From Bombyx mori (lineage: Eukaryota; Arthropoda; Insecta; Lepidoptera; Bombycidae), in assembly GCF_030269925.1 (NCBI RefSeq), contig NC_085108.1, positions 7,564,001-7,628,000 on the forward strand: DNA of 64,000 nt. Reading direction: 5' to 3'. Both the position numbers and the translations under genes were made by a program. The notes under the pieces are model-generated. The model was given only the letters and a program-made list of their open reading frames with translations. It did not search any database and was not told where the DNA came from. This document shows positions 30,630 through 41,914 of this stretch, in pieces (within the stretch, counting starts at the first letter, position 1; every line of letters begins with the position of its first letter).

Positions 30630-30948
30630 TCTATATATTAATACGTGAAGCGAAAACTTTGTATCCCTTTTTTACGAAAATAGCGCGGACGGAGGAGTAT
30701 CAAATTTCCCACACTTATAGAGGAGTGTAGAATGTAAATTTTTTTTTAATTTTGCATAAAAAAATCTTTAAATCAATAAAGAAAACATTACACACACTAT
30801 CATGTATTTGACGCACACACATATAGGCACACATATACTCTGCGTTTACTAAAGAAGTCTAATAGTGTCTGACAATAGAAACATAATAATGTTTATAAAT
30901 AAATTTTCAATTAGTTATAGTCGAAATTCGACTATGTGGGACCACTAG
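30630..30948 (+). mobile_element. Non-autonomous Helitron, family A, internally deleted
   Basis: TCTATATATTAATACGTGAA start; hairpin AGTCGAAATTCGACT; CTAG end. 100 bp shorter than its sisters. Confidence 0.75.
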
Positions 30949-31038
30949 TAATTATAAATAGGTTTATAGGATGTTGGATCTTTTAGTAAGTAGTGGAGGG
31001 CTGTAGGAAGAAACACACTTAAGTGCATAGGTATCACT

Positions 31039-31406
31039 TTTTTTTTTCCTACCTAAGCTGGTAGCCTAGAGAGGCTATTCCAGCGGAACCTTAACTAGTA
31101 GGTGAGCTCACGGGGCTCAAACCTGACGACGATGCTAACACGAACCCTAGCAAGAGTCGTGCTTCGCAGAATCCACCACCGGATCGGAAGCGCGACCCAC
31201 TGAGAAGATCCGGCGAGAAACTCAGTGGGCTGTGTCTGAGAGTTAATTTACTCGTCGAGCCCTTCGTCGCAAGCGACGGGTTCGACGAGAACGGTGACCG
31301 GTGCTTGAAGTATCTAGAAGCACCGTTAGTGGATCGGGAGGATCTGAGATGACGTGTTTTGGGCAACGTCGACTGCTTTCCATTCTGTCCGCAGGATCGG
31401 GATTGA
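31039..31406 (-). mobile_element. Jockey (BMC1-like) LINE 3' end
   Basis: T run then CCTACCTAAGCTGGTAGCC; an 8-bp duplication GTATCACT (31031-31038 and 31407-31414) marks a complete short insertion. Confidence 0.8.
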
Positions 31407-31600
31407 GTATCACTAAGTTCACTAGCCAGCACACAAGTCTTTGAATTAAAAAACTTTGACAATAGAAAATAATGTGATGGATCGTCCCTTCTTCTGCTTG
31501 AGAGTGTATACATTGGTTGTTTGAAACAATGCCATGTCCTGCTAGGTGTGACGGCGCAGTATTATGGCCAAATCTCAATCTCAGTTTAAGGTTGTTATGA
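31407..31600 (-). pseudogene. Retroelement fragment
   Basis: Minus strand reads RFGHNTAPSHLAGHGIVSNN, then CIHSQAEEGTIHHIIFYCQS, resembling the Cys/His block after the RNase H region of some LINEs. Confidence 0.5.
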
Positions 31601-31679
31601 AATCTCGACTTTCGCTAATTTTCAATTTCTCATATCATGGTTTAACAGGCAGGTTATCTTGGATACTTCCATAGTATTC

Positions 31680-32540
31680 ACTTTTTGGCGGGAACGCGAG
31701 GAGTGAAGTTGTGTGATTTGTTTTATTTTGTCTATTTAGTGTTTCTTCGGGCTTAAATATGTAATAACGGTGGTTTATTAACTATTTAGTATCTGTGAAA
31801 GTGCACAAATGTGGGAAAATGAAACAAAGCCACTGAACGTAACTTCTGGGGATCTTCCAAAAAGTCCATTAAAAAAGTCTCAGTAAATGACCACCATTTT
31901 ACTGCGATTATACTTCATCCCATATCATTTCATCTCATGTCATTTCATTTCGTTTTCATTTCACTTCATGCCATGTTTCATAATAATCAACTTCATTTCA
32001 TTTCATAATATCATTTTCATATAAAAAAGTTACGTAACATTAAAATTAAAATAAGACTTGACCTAAAGGTCTTAGGTACCAGGTCCTAAAATCACTTAAA
32101 AATCCATAGCACTTTCTCTTGTTTCTATTCAATTTTTTTTAAGGGATTTTATGACCTGGTAACTGAGACCTTTAAGTCATGTCTTATTTTAATTTTTATA
32201 ATATTTATTTTTATGAAATATGATATTATGGAGTGAAATGAAATGAAGATGATTAATTTGAGACATTAATCAACTGGGATAAAATGAAATGAAATGAAAT
32301 GGGATGAAATATAATCTCAGTAAAATGGTGGTCATTTACTCAGATTTTTTCAGTGGACTTTTTGGAGGATCCTGAGAAGTTACGTCCAGCGGCTTTGTTT
32401 CAAATTTCCACTTTTGTGCACTTTCACAGATATTAAACAGTTAATAAACCACCATTATTACACATTTAAACCCGAAGAAACACTAAATAGACAAAATAAA
32501 ACAAATCACACTTCACTCCTCGCGTTCTCGCTAAAAAGTC
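31680..32540. mobile_element. Long-TIR foldback element
   Basis: 31680-31960 and 32280-32540 are inverted copies, and the inner region (32045-32195) also pairs with itself. Shared blocks include AACGCGAGGAGTGAAG, ATTTGTTTTATTTTGTC and AAATGACCACCATTTTACTG. CATTT/AAATG runs lie near the centre. No frame. Confidence 0.8.
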
Positions 32541-32750
32541 CTATTCAATTTAGTTTAATAATTTCTAATTACCCCCCAAATTGTTTTATTGTTCGAACCA
32601 CAGAGCCCTAACGCTGGGGAGGACTGAGGCGACTAAAGAATGTGGGTAGACCAATAAGACAGTGGTTGATGGTGACGGGAATCCACTCAATTGACTTCGA
32701 CTAGGACAAGGAGCTACAGAGGAAGATGATGGAGGCCTTTAGCTAAGAAA

Positions 32751-32852
32751 GTAGGCAGCGGTTTGGCTCTGCCCCTGGCATTGCTGAAGTCCATGGGCGA
32801 CGGTAACCACTCACCATCAGCTGGGCCGTATGCCTATAAGAGCAATAAAAAA
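32751..32852 (+). mobile_element. CR1-like LINE 3' tail
   Basis: TAGGCAGCGGTTTGGCTCTG to AGAGCAATAAAAAA. Confidence 0.75.
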
Positions 32853-32952
32853 TGGATTCCGTAATTTACATGAAAGAAACCCAATTATTTAAATACTTAA
32901 ACCATACTTTAAACTCATGAGCAGTAGTTGTAATGTAAACAAGAAATTGTAA

Positions 32953-33202
32953 TTTTTTTTTTCTTGCTTAGATTGCTGGACGAGCTCACCGTCCACCTGG
33001 TGTTAAGTGGTTACTGGAGCCCATAGACATCTACAACGTAGGTAAATGCGCCACCCACCTTGAAATATAAGTTCTAAGGTCTCAGTATAGTTACAACGGC
33101 TGCCCCGCCCTTCAAACCGAAACGCATTACTGCTTCACGGCAGAAATAGGCGGGGTGGTGGTACCTACCCATGCGGACTCACAAGAGGTCCTACCACCAG
33201 TA
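32953..33202 (-). mobile_element. Bm1-type SINE, left parent of the triplication
   Basis: 5'-truncated copy on the minus strand. Its last part reads CCTACCCATGCGG, which reappears in both internal junction SINEs. Its polyA-side part (GTCCACCTGGTGTTAAGTGG) differs from them. Confidence 0.85.
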
Positions 33203-33341
33203 AATAAAACTATTGTTTACTTATTCAAAAGTAATTTAAATAGATTGTTAGTGGTTAGGGTTCTTGAGTAAGAGGCCTCCCGATAGGTGACGTGTTAAGA
33301 ATGAATATTTCCTGCGTCAGGCCCAACAAACCCATTGAAGC

Positions 33342-33632
33342 AAAAAAAAAAAAAAATCCCTACCTATTCGCTGGTGGCCTAAAAGGCTATTCCAACTTCC
33401 TACCTTCCGAACGCGTAGGTGAGCTCACGGGCTCGACTTGAGAGAATTTGCCAACACTAGCCCTAGCAAGAGCAGTGCTTCGCAGATTCTACCACCGGAT
33501 CGGAATCGCGACCCACTGAGAAGATTCGGCGCGAAACTCAGCGGGCTGTGTCTATGGGTTAGTTGGCTCGTCGAACTCTTTGTCGTAGTCGACGAGGACA
33601 TAGACCGTTACTTGAGAGGCCTAAACGCACCT
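33342..33632 (-). mobile_element. Jockey-like LINE 3' end, unit 1
   Basis: Starts with a 15-base A run and TCCCTACCTATTCGCTGG, then the shared core with CCACCGGATCGGAATCGCGA and the CTCAGCGGGCTGTGTC segment. Only 3' untranslated sequence is left. Copies in units 2 and 3 lie at 37329-37619 and 41316-41606. Confidence 0.65.
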
Positions 33633-33940
33633 TAAAAGCTTTCATAAGCTTAATAAGCTGTTGGTCGAAACTTTTCACCATCAAACCGATACAACTATTT
33701 TTATTTATTGGACTTATTATTTATTTATTATTTATTAAGTATTGGAACAATGATAATTGAATCCACACGCCACAAGGCGGTAGTCTAAAATTAAATGCTT
33801 TATCATTTTCTGCATCTATGGGTTTCTCGTCACGAGAAACGATGATATCAACTAACAAACACTACGACCTGCAGTCCTATCACGATATCTGGCTTATTTA
33901 GGTATCTTAAACAATGTAGATTTTTCGTGCTCTTTTGTTA

Positions 33941-35230
33941 CTAGGCTGCACTAAAAGTATCGGGAATGGAATATTTCCACTGTTCCTGTCATATTAAAAT
34001 CTTTTTAATTGAAAACTCCTTGGTTTTAAAAATCGAATACCATTTATTTATTTAAAAAAAGATTCTCGGTCTTGTCACGAGGTTTTGTCAAACTTGTTTA
34101 GTCGTTGAGAAAATGGAATTGACTCGAGAAAATTCAAGAGCGATGATTTATTATGACTTTCGAAGTGGTTTAACACAAAAACAGTGTGTTGACCGGATGA
34201 TTTCTGCATTTGGTGATGAAGCCCCATCCAAAACCACAATTTATCGCTGGTTTGCTGAGTTTCAACGTGGACGTGTCAAGCTCAGTGATGATCCCCGTCA
34301 AGGTCGTCCAAAAACTGCAGTCACCCAAGAAAACGTTGATGCTGTGCGTAAGCTGATTGAGGAAGATCGACATGTGACATATCGCGAAATTCAGGCAACT
34401 TTAAACATTGGCATGAGTCAAATACAAATAATCTTGCATGAACAATTAGGTGTAAAAAAGTTGTTTTCCCGATGGATACCGCATTCGCTCTGTGAAGAGC
34501 AAAAAGCGGCTCGCGTTACTTGGTGCGTCAGAACTCTCGAAAGATTCCACGCAGGATCCTCAAATGCTGTATACAACATTGTATCAGGTGACGAATCCTG
34601 GATATACGCGTACGAACCCGAAACAAAAAACCAGTCACAAGTTTGGGTGTTCGAAAATGAGTTAAAGCCAACAAAAATTGTTCGTTCACGGAGTGTTGCA
34701 AAAAAAATGGTGGCCACGTTTGTCTCCAAAACCGGCCATGCTACGACTATTCCTCTTGAGGGACAAAGAACGGTTAATGCAGAATGGTATGCTAGCATTT
34801 GTTTGCCACAGGTCGTTTCTGAACTCCGTAAAGAGAACTGCAACCGCCGCATCATCCTCCATCACGACAATGCGAGTTCTCACACCGCGCACAGAACAAA
34901 AGAGTTTTTAGAGCAAGAAAACATAGAATTATTAGACCATCCGCCGTACAGCCCCGACCTAAGCCCTAATGATTTCTATACTTTCCCTAAAATAAAGAAT
35001 AAATTGCGTGGACAGAGATTTTCATCACCTGAAGAAGCTGTGGACGCCTACAAAACGGCCATTTTGGAGACCCCAACTTCCGAATGGAATGGTTGCTTCA
35101 ATGATTGGTTCCATCGTATGGAAAAATGTGTCAAATTTCGCGGAGAATACTTCGAAAAGAAATAAGTACATTTTTAAATAGTAATGTTGTGTCACTTCGT
35201 TAATTCCCGAAATTTTCAGTGCCGCCCTCG
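33941..35230 (+). mobile_element. Intact mariner element, copy 1
   Basis: 1,290 bp with imperfect terminal inverted repeats of about 27 bp (left GGCTGCACTAAAAGTATCGG, right reverse complement GGCGGCACTGAAAATTTCGG) and a TA target duplication at 33939-33940 and 35231-35232. Length, TA duplication and transposase are all standard for mariner. Confidence 0.9.
34113..35165 (+). CDS. Mariner transposase, intact, copy 1
   Basis: 350 aa, the usual length for a mariner transposase that cuts and pastes its own element. Residues 1-115 hold the paired helix-turn-helix DNA-binding region, with the GRP AT-hook-like motif at 64-66. The linker motif is WIPHSL (121-126, family WVPHEL). The DDE/D catalytic triad is D160 (SGDESWIY), D252 (HHDNASSH) and D287 (PNDFY), with 34 residues between the last two, so DD34D. 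YSPDLSP (279-285) is the second signature. No stop, frameshift or missing catalytic residue is seen, so the protein could be active. The ATG is 172 bp inside the left terminal repeat, and the stop is 65 bp before the right end. Several open frames on the opposite strand of this gene are shadows. Confidence 0.93.
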   Translation: MELTRENSRAMIYYDFRSGLTQKQCVDRMISAFGDEAPSKTTIYRWFAEFQRGRVKLSDDPRQGRPKTAVTQENVDAVRKLIEEDRHVTYREIQATLNIGMSQIQIILHEQLGVKKLFSRWIPHSLCEEQKAARVTWCVRTLERFHAGSSNAVYNIVSGDESWIYAYEPETKNQSQVWVFENELKPTKIVRSRSVAKKMVATFVSKTGHATTIPLEGQRTVNAEWYASICLPQVVSELRKENCNRRIILHHDNASSHTAHRTKEFLEQENIELLDHPPYSPDLSPNDFYTFPKIKNKLRGQRFSSPEEAVDAYKTAILETPTSEWNGCFNDWFHRMEKCVKFRGEYFEKK

Positions 35231-35455
35231 TACTTGAAAACATATGTCAATTTATCGAAATAATAGGGGTTAAAGTATGAAATTACCTACCGTTTTATTG
35301 TAATAGATGCTTCGAATTGACATAGGACCTTCATGATTTGAGATTTTTGAGCGAAACTTTTTTCAAATTGTTTCTATAAGGTTCTTCTTTTAAAAAATGT
35401 GCAACATTCGATTATAGACTTTCAGTTGTTTTTTTATTCAGCTTAGACAAGAAAG

Positions 35456-36742
35456 ATGGATACTTGGAAAATTCGGGTGATTTTTGAATACGACGCGGAA
35501 CTAACGCTGCAGAATCTGCTCGCGATATCAATGTTGCGCTTGGAGAGGGGACTGCTAATGAACGCACCGTGCGATTTTGGTTTAAACACTTTCGTGATGG
35601 AAATTTTGATTTGAAGAACGAACCACGTGGAAGACCGCCCACACATGTGAATAACAAAATGAATTGAAAGAGATGGTGGAAGCCGATCCGAGCCAAACTA
35701 CCCAGGAATTAGCGGCATGGTTCAACGTTACCTTACCAACAATATTGACTCATTCGCGTCAAATCAATAAAATAAAAACAAATATGAAAAATGGGTGCCT
35801 CATGATTTGACTGATCTGCAGAAAGAAACGCGTGTTGAAACATGTGTTGCTTTGTTGAATCGATACAGAAATGAAGGAATATTAGATCGAATTGTGACAT
35901 GTGATGAAAAGTGGATTCTTTACGATAACCGTAAGCGAAAATGCAATGGCTGACCCCGGGTCAAACGCCGCAACAGTGTCCTAAAGCAAAGCTTACAAAT
36001 AAAAAGGTAACGGTAACTGTTTGGTAGTCTCAGCATGGTGTTATTCACTATAGCTTTCTCCGATCTGGTCAAGCAATAACGGCAGATATCTACTGTGCCG
36101 AATTGCGAACAATGATAGCAAAACTTGCAGTAAAACAGCCCCGAATCATGAATCGATCTTCACCATTATTGTTCCATGATAACGCGAGACCTCATACAGC
36201 ACGAGAAACCGTTTTAACTCTACAGGAACTGCAATTAGAAACCATTCGTCTCCCTCCGTATTCGCGAGACCTTGCTCCAACGGACTACCATTTTTATCGT
36301 GAATTTGGACAATTTTCTACGTAATAAAAAGCTTTCTTCCCAGGAGGCAGTACAAAATGCTTTCACACAGTTTGTAGAATCTAGATCACCAGAGTTCTAT
36401 CGCAAAGGCATAAACAAGGGCGGATCCAGCTTTGGCGCCAGGAGGGGGTCACATAGTCAAATTTAGATGCGTTCGTTCCCAAACGTTTGCCATTATACAA
36501 AGTTAATATATTATATTAAATGAATTAAATATTGAAGGTATGTAGTTACATAAAATCTGTATGGTGACAAAATATATAAATAAAATCATTATATTCAATT
36601 AGTGGTCCACCTAAGTCCTGGAACCAGCTCAGGGGGTGGTCATGACCCCCATGACCGCCCCCCGGATCCGCCATTGGGCATAAATGACCTTACTATTAGA
36701 TGGCAGCAATATATAGATAATAATGGTAGATATTTTGATTAA
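35456..36742 (+). pseudogene. Second mariner transposase relic (cecropia-like), unit 1
   Basis: A broken reading frame that starts ATGGATACTTGGAAAATTCG and passes through several frames. Recognisable pieces are RRGTNAA and RFWFKHFRDGNFDLKNEPRG (helix-turn-helix region), WVPHDLTDLQKE-like linker, TCDEKWILYDNRK (first Asp), FHDNARPHTA (second Asp) and YSRDLAPTDYHF (third Asp, DD34D spacing, with SPD changed to SRD). Frameshifts and stops are scattered throughout, and a 262-bp MITE interrupts the frame after YRKGIN; the frame resumes at 36685 with DLTIRWQQYIDN and ends at 36742. The terminal repeats could not be fixed. It cannot encode a working enzyme. Confidence 0.8.
36415..36676. mobile_element. 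hAT-type MITE in mariner relic, unit 1
   Basis: 262 bp with short terminal repeats CAAGGGCGGATCC and CAATGGCGGATCC. It is flanked by a perfect 8-bp duplication GGCATAAA (36407-36414 and 36677-36684), the hAT hallmark. Removing it and one duplication restores the mariner frame. It has no coding capacity. Confidence 0.85.
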
Positions 36743-36941
36743 ATAAATATTCGAGTTTAATAACGACGTAAATAGACATTTAAATTTATGTATATAGGAC
36801 CGTCAATATTGATAATATTGAACATAATATGAATACAATGGGCCTTACACTACTTCCAAACTACATTTTTAAATATGTTGAAATTTAGCTTGTTTATATT
36901 ATTTTGCTAGCGGTCGTTACCTTGTCTTGAAAAAATCTAGG

Positions 36942-37189
36942 TTTTTTTTTAATTGTTTTGACGGGTGGACGAGCTCACAGCCCACCCGGTCTTAAATGGT
37001 TACTGGAGCCCATAGACATCCACAACGTAAATGCGCCACCCACCTTGAGATATTAGTTCTAAGGTCTCAAGTATAGTTAACACGGCTGCCCCACTCTTCA
37101 AACCGAAACGCATTACTGCTTCACGGCAGAAATAGGCAGGGGTGGTGGTACCTACCCATGCGGACTCACAAGAGGTCCTACCACCAGTA
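36942..37189 (-). mobile_element. Hybrid Bm1-type SINE at unit 1/2 junction
   Basis: The polyA-side part (CCCGGTCTTAAATGG, TATTAGTTC, CCACTCTTC) matches the right parent at 44916. The rest (CCTACCCATGCGG) matches the left parent at 32953. The switch is within 37139-37152. Confidence 0.88.
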
Positions 37190-37927
37190 AATAAAACTAT
37201 TGTTTACTTATTCAAAAGTAATTTAAATAGATTGTTAGTGGTTAGGGTTCTTGAGTAAGAGGCCTCCCGATAGGTGACGTGTTAAGAATGAATATTTCCT
37301 GCGTCAGGCCCAACAAACCCATTGAAGCAAAAAAAAAAAAAAATCCCTACCTATTCGCTGGTGGCCTAAAAGGCTATTCCAACTTCCTACCTTCCGAACG
37401 CGTAGGTGAGCTCACGGGCTCGACTTGAGAGAATTTGCCAACACTAGCCCTAGCAAGAGCAGTGCTTCGCAGATTCTACCACCGGATCGGAATCGCGACC
37501 CACTGAGAAGATTCGGCGCGAAACTCAGCGGGCTGTGTCTATGGGTTAGTTGGCTCGTCGAACTCTTTGTCGTAGTCGACGAGGACATAGACCGTTACTT
37601 GAGAGGCCTAAACGCACCTTAAAAGCTTTCATAAGCTTAATAAGCTGTTGGTCGAAACTTTTCACCATCAAACCGATACAACTATTTTTATTTATTGGAC
37701 TTATTATTTATTTATTATTTATTAAGTATTGGAACAATGATAATTGAATCCACACGCCACAAGGCGGTAGTCTAAAATTAAATGCTTTATCATTTTCTGC
37801 ATCTATGGGTTTCTCGTCACGAGAAACGATGATATCAACTAACAAACACTACGACCTGCAGTCCTATCACGATATCTGGCTTATTTAGGTATCTTAAACA
37901 ATGTAGATTTTTCGTGCTCTTTTGTTA

Positions 37928-39217
37928 CTAGGCTGCACTAAAAGTATCGGGAATGGAATATTTCCACTGTTCCTGTCATATTAAAATCTTTTTAATTGAA
38001 AACTCCTTGGTTTTAAAAATCGAATACCATTTATTTATTTAAAAAAAGATTCTCGGTCTTGTCACGAGGTTTTGTCAAACTTGTTTAGTCGTTGAGAAAA
38101 TGGAATTGACTCGAGAAAATTCAAGAGCGATGATTTATTATGACTTTCGAAGTGGTTTAACACAAAAACAGTGTGTTGACCGGATGATTTCTGCATTTGG
38201 TGATGAAGCCCCATCCAAAACCACAATTTATCGCTGGTTTGCTGAGTTTCAACGTGGACGTGTCAAGCTCAGTGATGATCCCCGTCAAGGTCGTCCAAAA
38301 ACTGCAGTCACCCAAGAAAACGTTGATGCTGTGCGTAAGCTGATTGAGGAAGATCGACATGTGACATATCGCGAAATTCAGGCAACTTTAAACATTGGCA
38401 TGAGTCAAATACAAATAATCTTGCATGAACAATTAGGTGTAAAAAAGTTGTTTTCCCGATGGATACCGCATTCGCTCTGTGAAGAGCAAAAAGCGGCTCG
38501 CGTTACTTGGTGCGTCAGAACTCTCGAAAGATTCCACGCAGGATCCTCAAATGCTGTATACAACATTGTATCAGGTGACGAATCCTGGATATACGCGTAC
38601 GAACCCGAAACAAAAAACCAGTCACAAGTTTGGGTGTTCGAAAATGAGTTAAAGCCAACAAAAATTGTTCGTTCACGGAGTGTTGCAAAAAAAATGGTGG
38701 CCACGTTTGTCTCCAAAACCGGCCATGCTACGACTATTCCTCTTGAGGGACAAAGAACGGTTAATGCAGAATGGTATGCTAGCATTTGTTTGCCACAGGT
38801 CGTTTCTGAACTCCGTAAAGAGAACTGCAACCGCCGCATCATCCTCCATCACGACAATGCGAGTTCTCACACCGCGCACAGAACAAAAGAGTTTTTAGAG
38901 CAAGAAAACATAGAATTATTAGACCATCCGCCGTACAGCCCCGACCTAAGCCCTAATGATTTCTATACTTTCCCTAAAATAAAGAATAAATTGCGTGGAC
39001 AGAGATTTTCATCACCTGAAGAAGCTGTGGACGCCTACAAAACGGCCATTTTGGAGACCCCAACTTCCGAATGGAATGGTTGCTTCAATGATTGGTTCCA
39101 TCGTATGGAAAAATGTGTCAAATTTCGCGGAGAATACTTCGAAAAGAAATAAGTACATTTTTAAATAGTAATGTTGTGTCACTTCGTTAATTCCCGAAAT
39201 TTTCAGTGCCGCCCTCG
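37928..39217 (+). mobile_element. Intact mariner element, copy 2
   Basis: Same element as at 33941, carried by unit 2 of the triplication, with the same ends and TA duplications. It arose by duplication of the surrounding DNA, not by a new insertion, because its flanks are copied too. Confidence 0.88.
38100..39152 (+). CDS. Mariner transposase, intact, copy 2
   Basis: 350 aa, identical residue for residue to copy 1, including the DD34D triad. The absence of any change, together with identical introns of flanking DNA, points to a very recent duplication. Confidence 0.92.
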   Translation: MELTRENSRAMIYYDFRSGLTQKQCVDRMISAFGDEAPSKTTIYRWFAEFQRGRVKLSDDPRQGRPKTAVTQENVDAVRKLIEEDRHVTYREIQATLNIGMSQIQIILHEQLGVKKLFSRWIPHSLCEEQKAARVTWCVRTLERFHAGSSNAVYNIVSGDESWIYAYEPETKNQSQVWVFENELKPTKIVRSRSVAKKMVATFVSKTGHATTIPLEGQRTVNAEWYASICLPQVVSELRKENCNRRIILHHDNASSHTAHRTKEFLEQENIELLDHPPYSPDLSPNDFYTFPKIKNKLRGQRFSSPEEAVDAYKTAILETPTSEWNGCFNDWFHRMEKCVKFRGEYFEKK

Positions 39218-39442
39218 TACTTGAAAACATATGTCAATTTATCGAAATAATAGGGGTTAAAGTATGAAATTACCTACCGTTTTATTGTAATAGATGCTTC
39301 GAATTGACATAGGACCTTCATGATTTGAGATTTTTGAGCGAAACTTTTTTCAAATTGTTTCTATAAGGTTCTTCTTTTAAAAAATGTGCAACATTCGATT
39401 ATAGACTTTCAGTTGTTTTTTTATTCAGCTTAGACAAGAAAG

Positions 39443-40729
39443 ATGGATACTTGGAAAATTCGGGTGATTTTTGAATACGACGCGGAACTAACGCTGCAGA
39501 ATCTGCTCGCGATATCAATGTTGCGCTTGGAGAGGGGACTGCTAATGAACGCACCGTGCGATTTTGGTTTAAACACTTTCGTGATGGAAATTTTGATTTG
39601 AAGAACGAACCACGTGGAAGACCGCCCACACATGTGAATAACAAAATGAATTGAAAGAGATGGTGGAAGCCGATCCGAGCCAAACTACCCAGGAATTAGC
39701 GGCATGGTTCAACGTTACCTTACCAACAATATTGACTCATTCGCGTCAAATCAATAAAATAAAAACAAATATGAAAAATGGGTGCCTCATGATTTGACTG
39801 ATCTGCAGAAAGAAACGCGTGTTGAAACATGTGTTGCTTTGTTGAATCGATACAGAAATGAAGGAATATTAGATCGAATTGTGACATGTGATGAAAAGTG
39901 GATTCTTTACGATAACCGTAAGCGAAAATGCAATGGCTGACCCCGGGTCAAACGCCGCAACAGTGTCCTAAAGCAAAGCTTACAAATAAAAAGGTAACGG
40001 TAACTGTTTGGTAGTCTCAGCATGGTGTTATTCACTATAGCTTTCTCCGATCTGGTCAAGCAATAACGGCAGATATCTACTGTGCCGAATTGCGAACAAT
40101 GATAGCAAAACTTGCAGTAAAACAGCCCCGAATCATGAATCGATCTTCACCATTATTGTTCCATGATAACGCGAGACCTCATACAGCACGAGAAACCGTT
40201 TTAACTCTACAGGAACTGCAATTAGAAACCATTCGTCTCCCTCCGTATTCGCGAGACCTTGCTCCAACGGACTACCATTTTTATCGTGAATTTGGACAAT
40301 TTTCTACGTAATAAAAAGCTTTCTTCCCAGGAGGCAGTACAAAATGCTTTCACACAGTTTGTAGAATCTAGATCACCAGAGTTCTATCGCAAAGGCATAA
40401 ACAAGGGCGGATCCAGCTTTGGCGCCAGGAGGGGGTCACATAGTCAAATTTAGATGCGTTCGTTCCCAAACGTTTGCCATTATACAAAGTTAATATATTA
40501 TATTAAATGAATTAAATATTGAAGGTATGTAGTTACATAAAATCTGTATGGTGACAAAATATATAAATAAAATCATTATATTCAATTAGTGGTCCACCTA
40601 AGTCCTGGAACCAGCTCAGGGGGTGGTCATGACCCCCATGACCGCCCCCCGGATCCGCCATTGGGCATAAATGACCTTACTATTAGATGGCAGCAATATA
40701 TAGATAATAATGGTAGATATTTTGATTAA
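39443..40729 (+). pseudogene. Second mariner transposase relic, unit 2
   Basis: Unit 2 copy of the relic at 35456, with the same frameshifts and the same MITE insertion, which shows that the damage predates the triplication. Confidence 0.8.
40402..40663. mobile_element. hAT-type MITE in mariner relic, unit 2
   Basis: Same MITE and same 8-bp duplication in unit 2. Confidence 0.85.
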
Positions 40730-40928
40730 ATAAATATTCGAGTTTAATAACGACGTAAATAGACATTTAAATTTATGTATATAGGACCGTCAATATTGAT
40801 AATATTGAACATAATATGAATACAATGGGCCTTACACTACTTCCAAACTACATTTTTAAATATGTTGAAATTTAGCTTGTTTATATTATTTTGCTAGCGG
40901 TCGTTACCTTGTCTTGAAAAAATCTAGG

Positions 40929-41176
40929 TTTTTTTTTAATTGTTTTGACGGGTGGACGAGCTCACAGCCCACCCGGTCTTAAATGGTTACTGGAGCCCAT
41001 AGACATCCACAACGTAAATGCGCCACCCACCTTGAGATATTAGTTCTAAGGTCTCAAGTATAGTTAACACGGCTGCCCCACTCTTCAAACCGAAACGCAT
41101 TACTGCTTCACGGCAGAAATAGGCAGGGGTGGTGGTACCTACCCATGCGGACTCACAAGAGGTCCTACCACCAGTA
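40929..41176 (-). mobile_element. Hybrid Bm1-type SINE at unit 2/3 junction
   Basis: Identical hybrid to that at 36942, with the switch at 41126-41139. Confidence 0.88.
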
Positions 41177-41914
41177 AATAAAACTATTGTTTACTTATTC
41201 AAAAGTAATTTAAATAGATTGTTAGTGGTTAGGGTTCTTGAGTAAGAGGCCTCCCGATAGGTGACGTGTTAAGAATGAATATTTCCTGCGTCAGGCCCAA
41301 CAAACCCATTGAAGCAAAAAAAAAAAAAAATCCCTACCTATTCGCTGGTGGCCTAAAAGGCTATTCCAACTTCCTACCTTCCGAACGCGTAGGTGAGCTC
41401 ACGGGCTCGACTTGAGAGAATTTGCCAACACTAGCCCTAGCAAGAGCAGTGCTTCGCAGATTCTACCACCGGATCGGAATCGCGACCCACTGAGAAGATT
41501 CGGCGCGAAACTCAGCGGGCTGTGTCTATGGGTTAGTTGGCTCGTCGAACTCTTTGTCGTAGTCGACGAGGACATAGACCGTTACTTGAGAGGCCTAAAC
41601 GCACCTTAAAAGCTTTCATAAGCTTAATAAGCTGTTGGTCGAAACTTTTCACCATCAAACCGATACAACTATTTTTATTTATTGGACTTATTATTTATTT
41701 ATTATTTATTAAGTATTGGAACAATGATAATTGAATCCACACGCCACAAGGCGGTAGTCTAAAATTAAATGCTTTATCATTTTCTGCATCTATGGGTTTC
41801 TCGTCACGAGAAACGATGATATCAACTAACAAACACTACGACCTGCAGTCCTATCACGATATCTGGCTTATTTAGGTATCTTAAACAATGTAGATTTTTC
41901 GTGCTCTTTTGTTA

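Noticed and set aside
34418..34855. 145-aa open frame opposite the mariner transposase (and its copies at 38405 and 42392)
   Set aside because: Fully antisense to a well-supported gene, with no motif, and repeated only because the unit is.
35412..35696. 94-aa minus-strand frame in the mariner relic
   Set aside because: Antisense shadow of the broken helix-turn-helix region.
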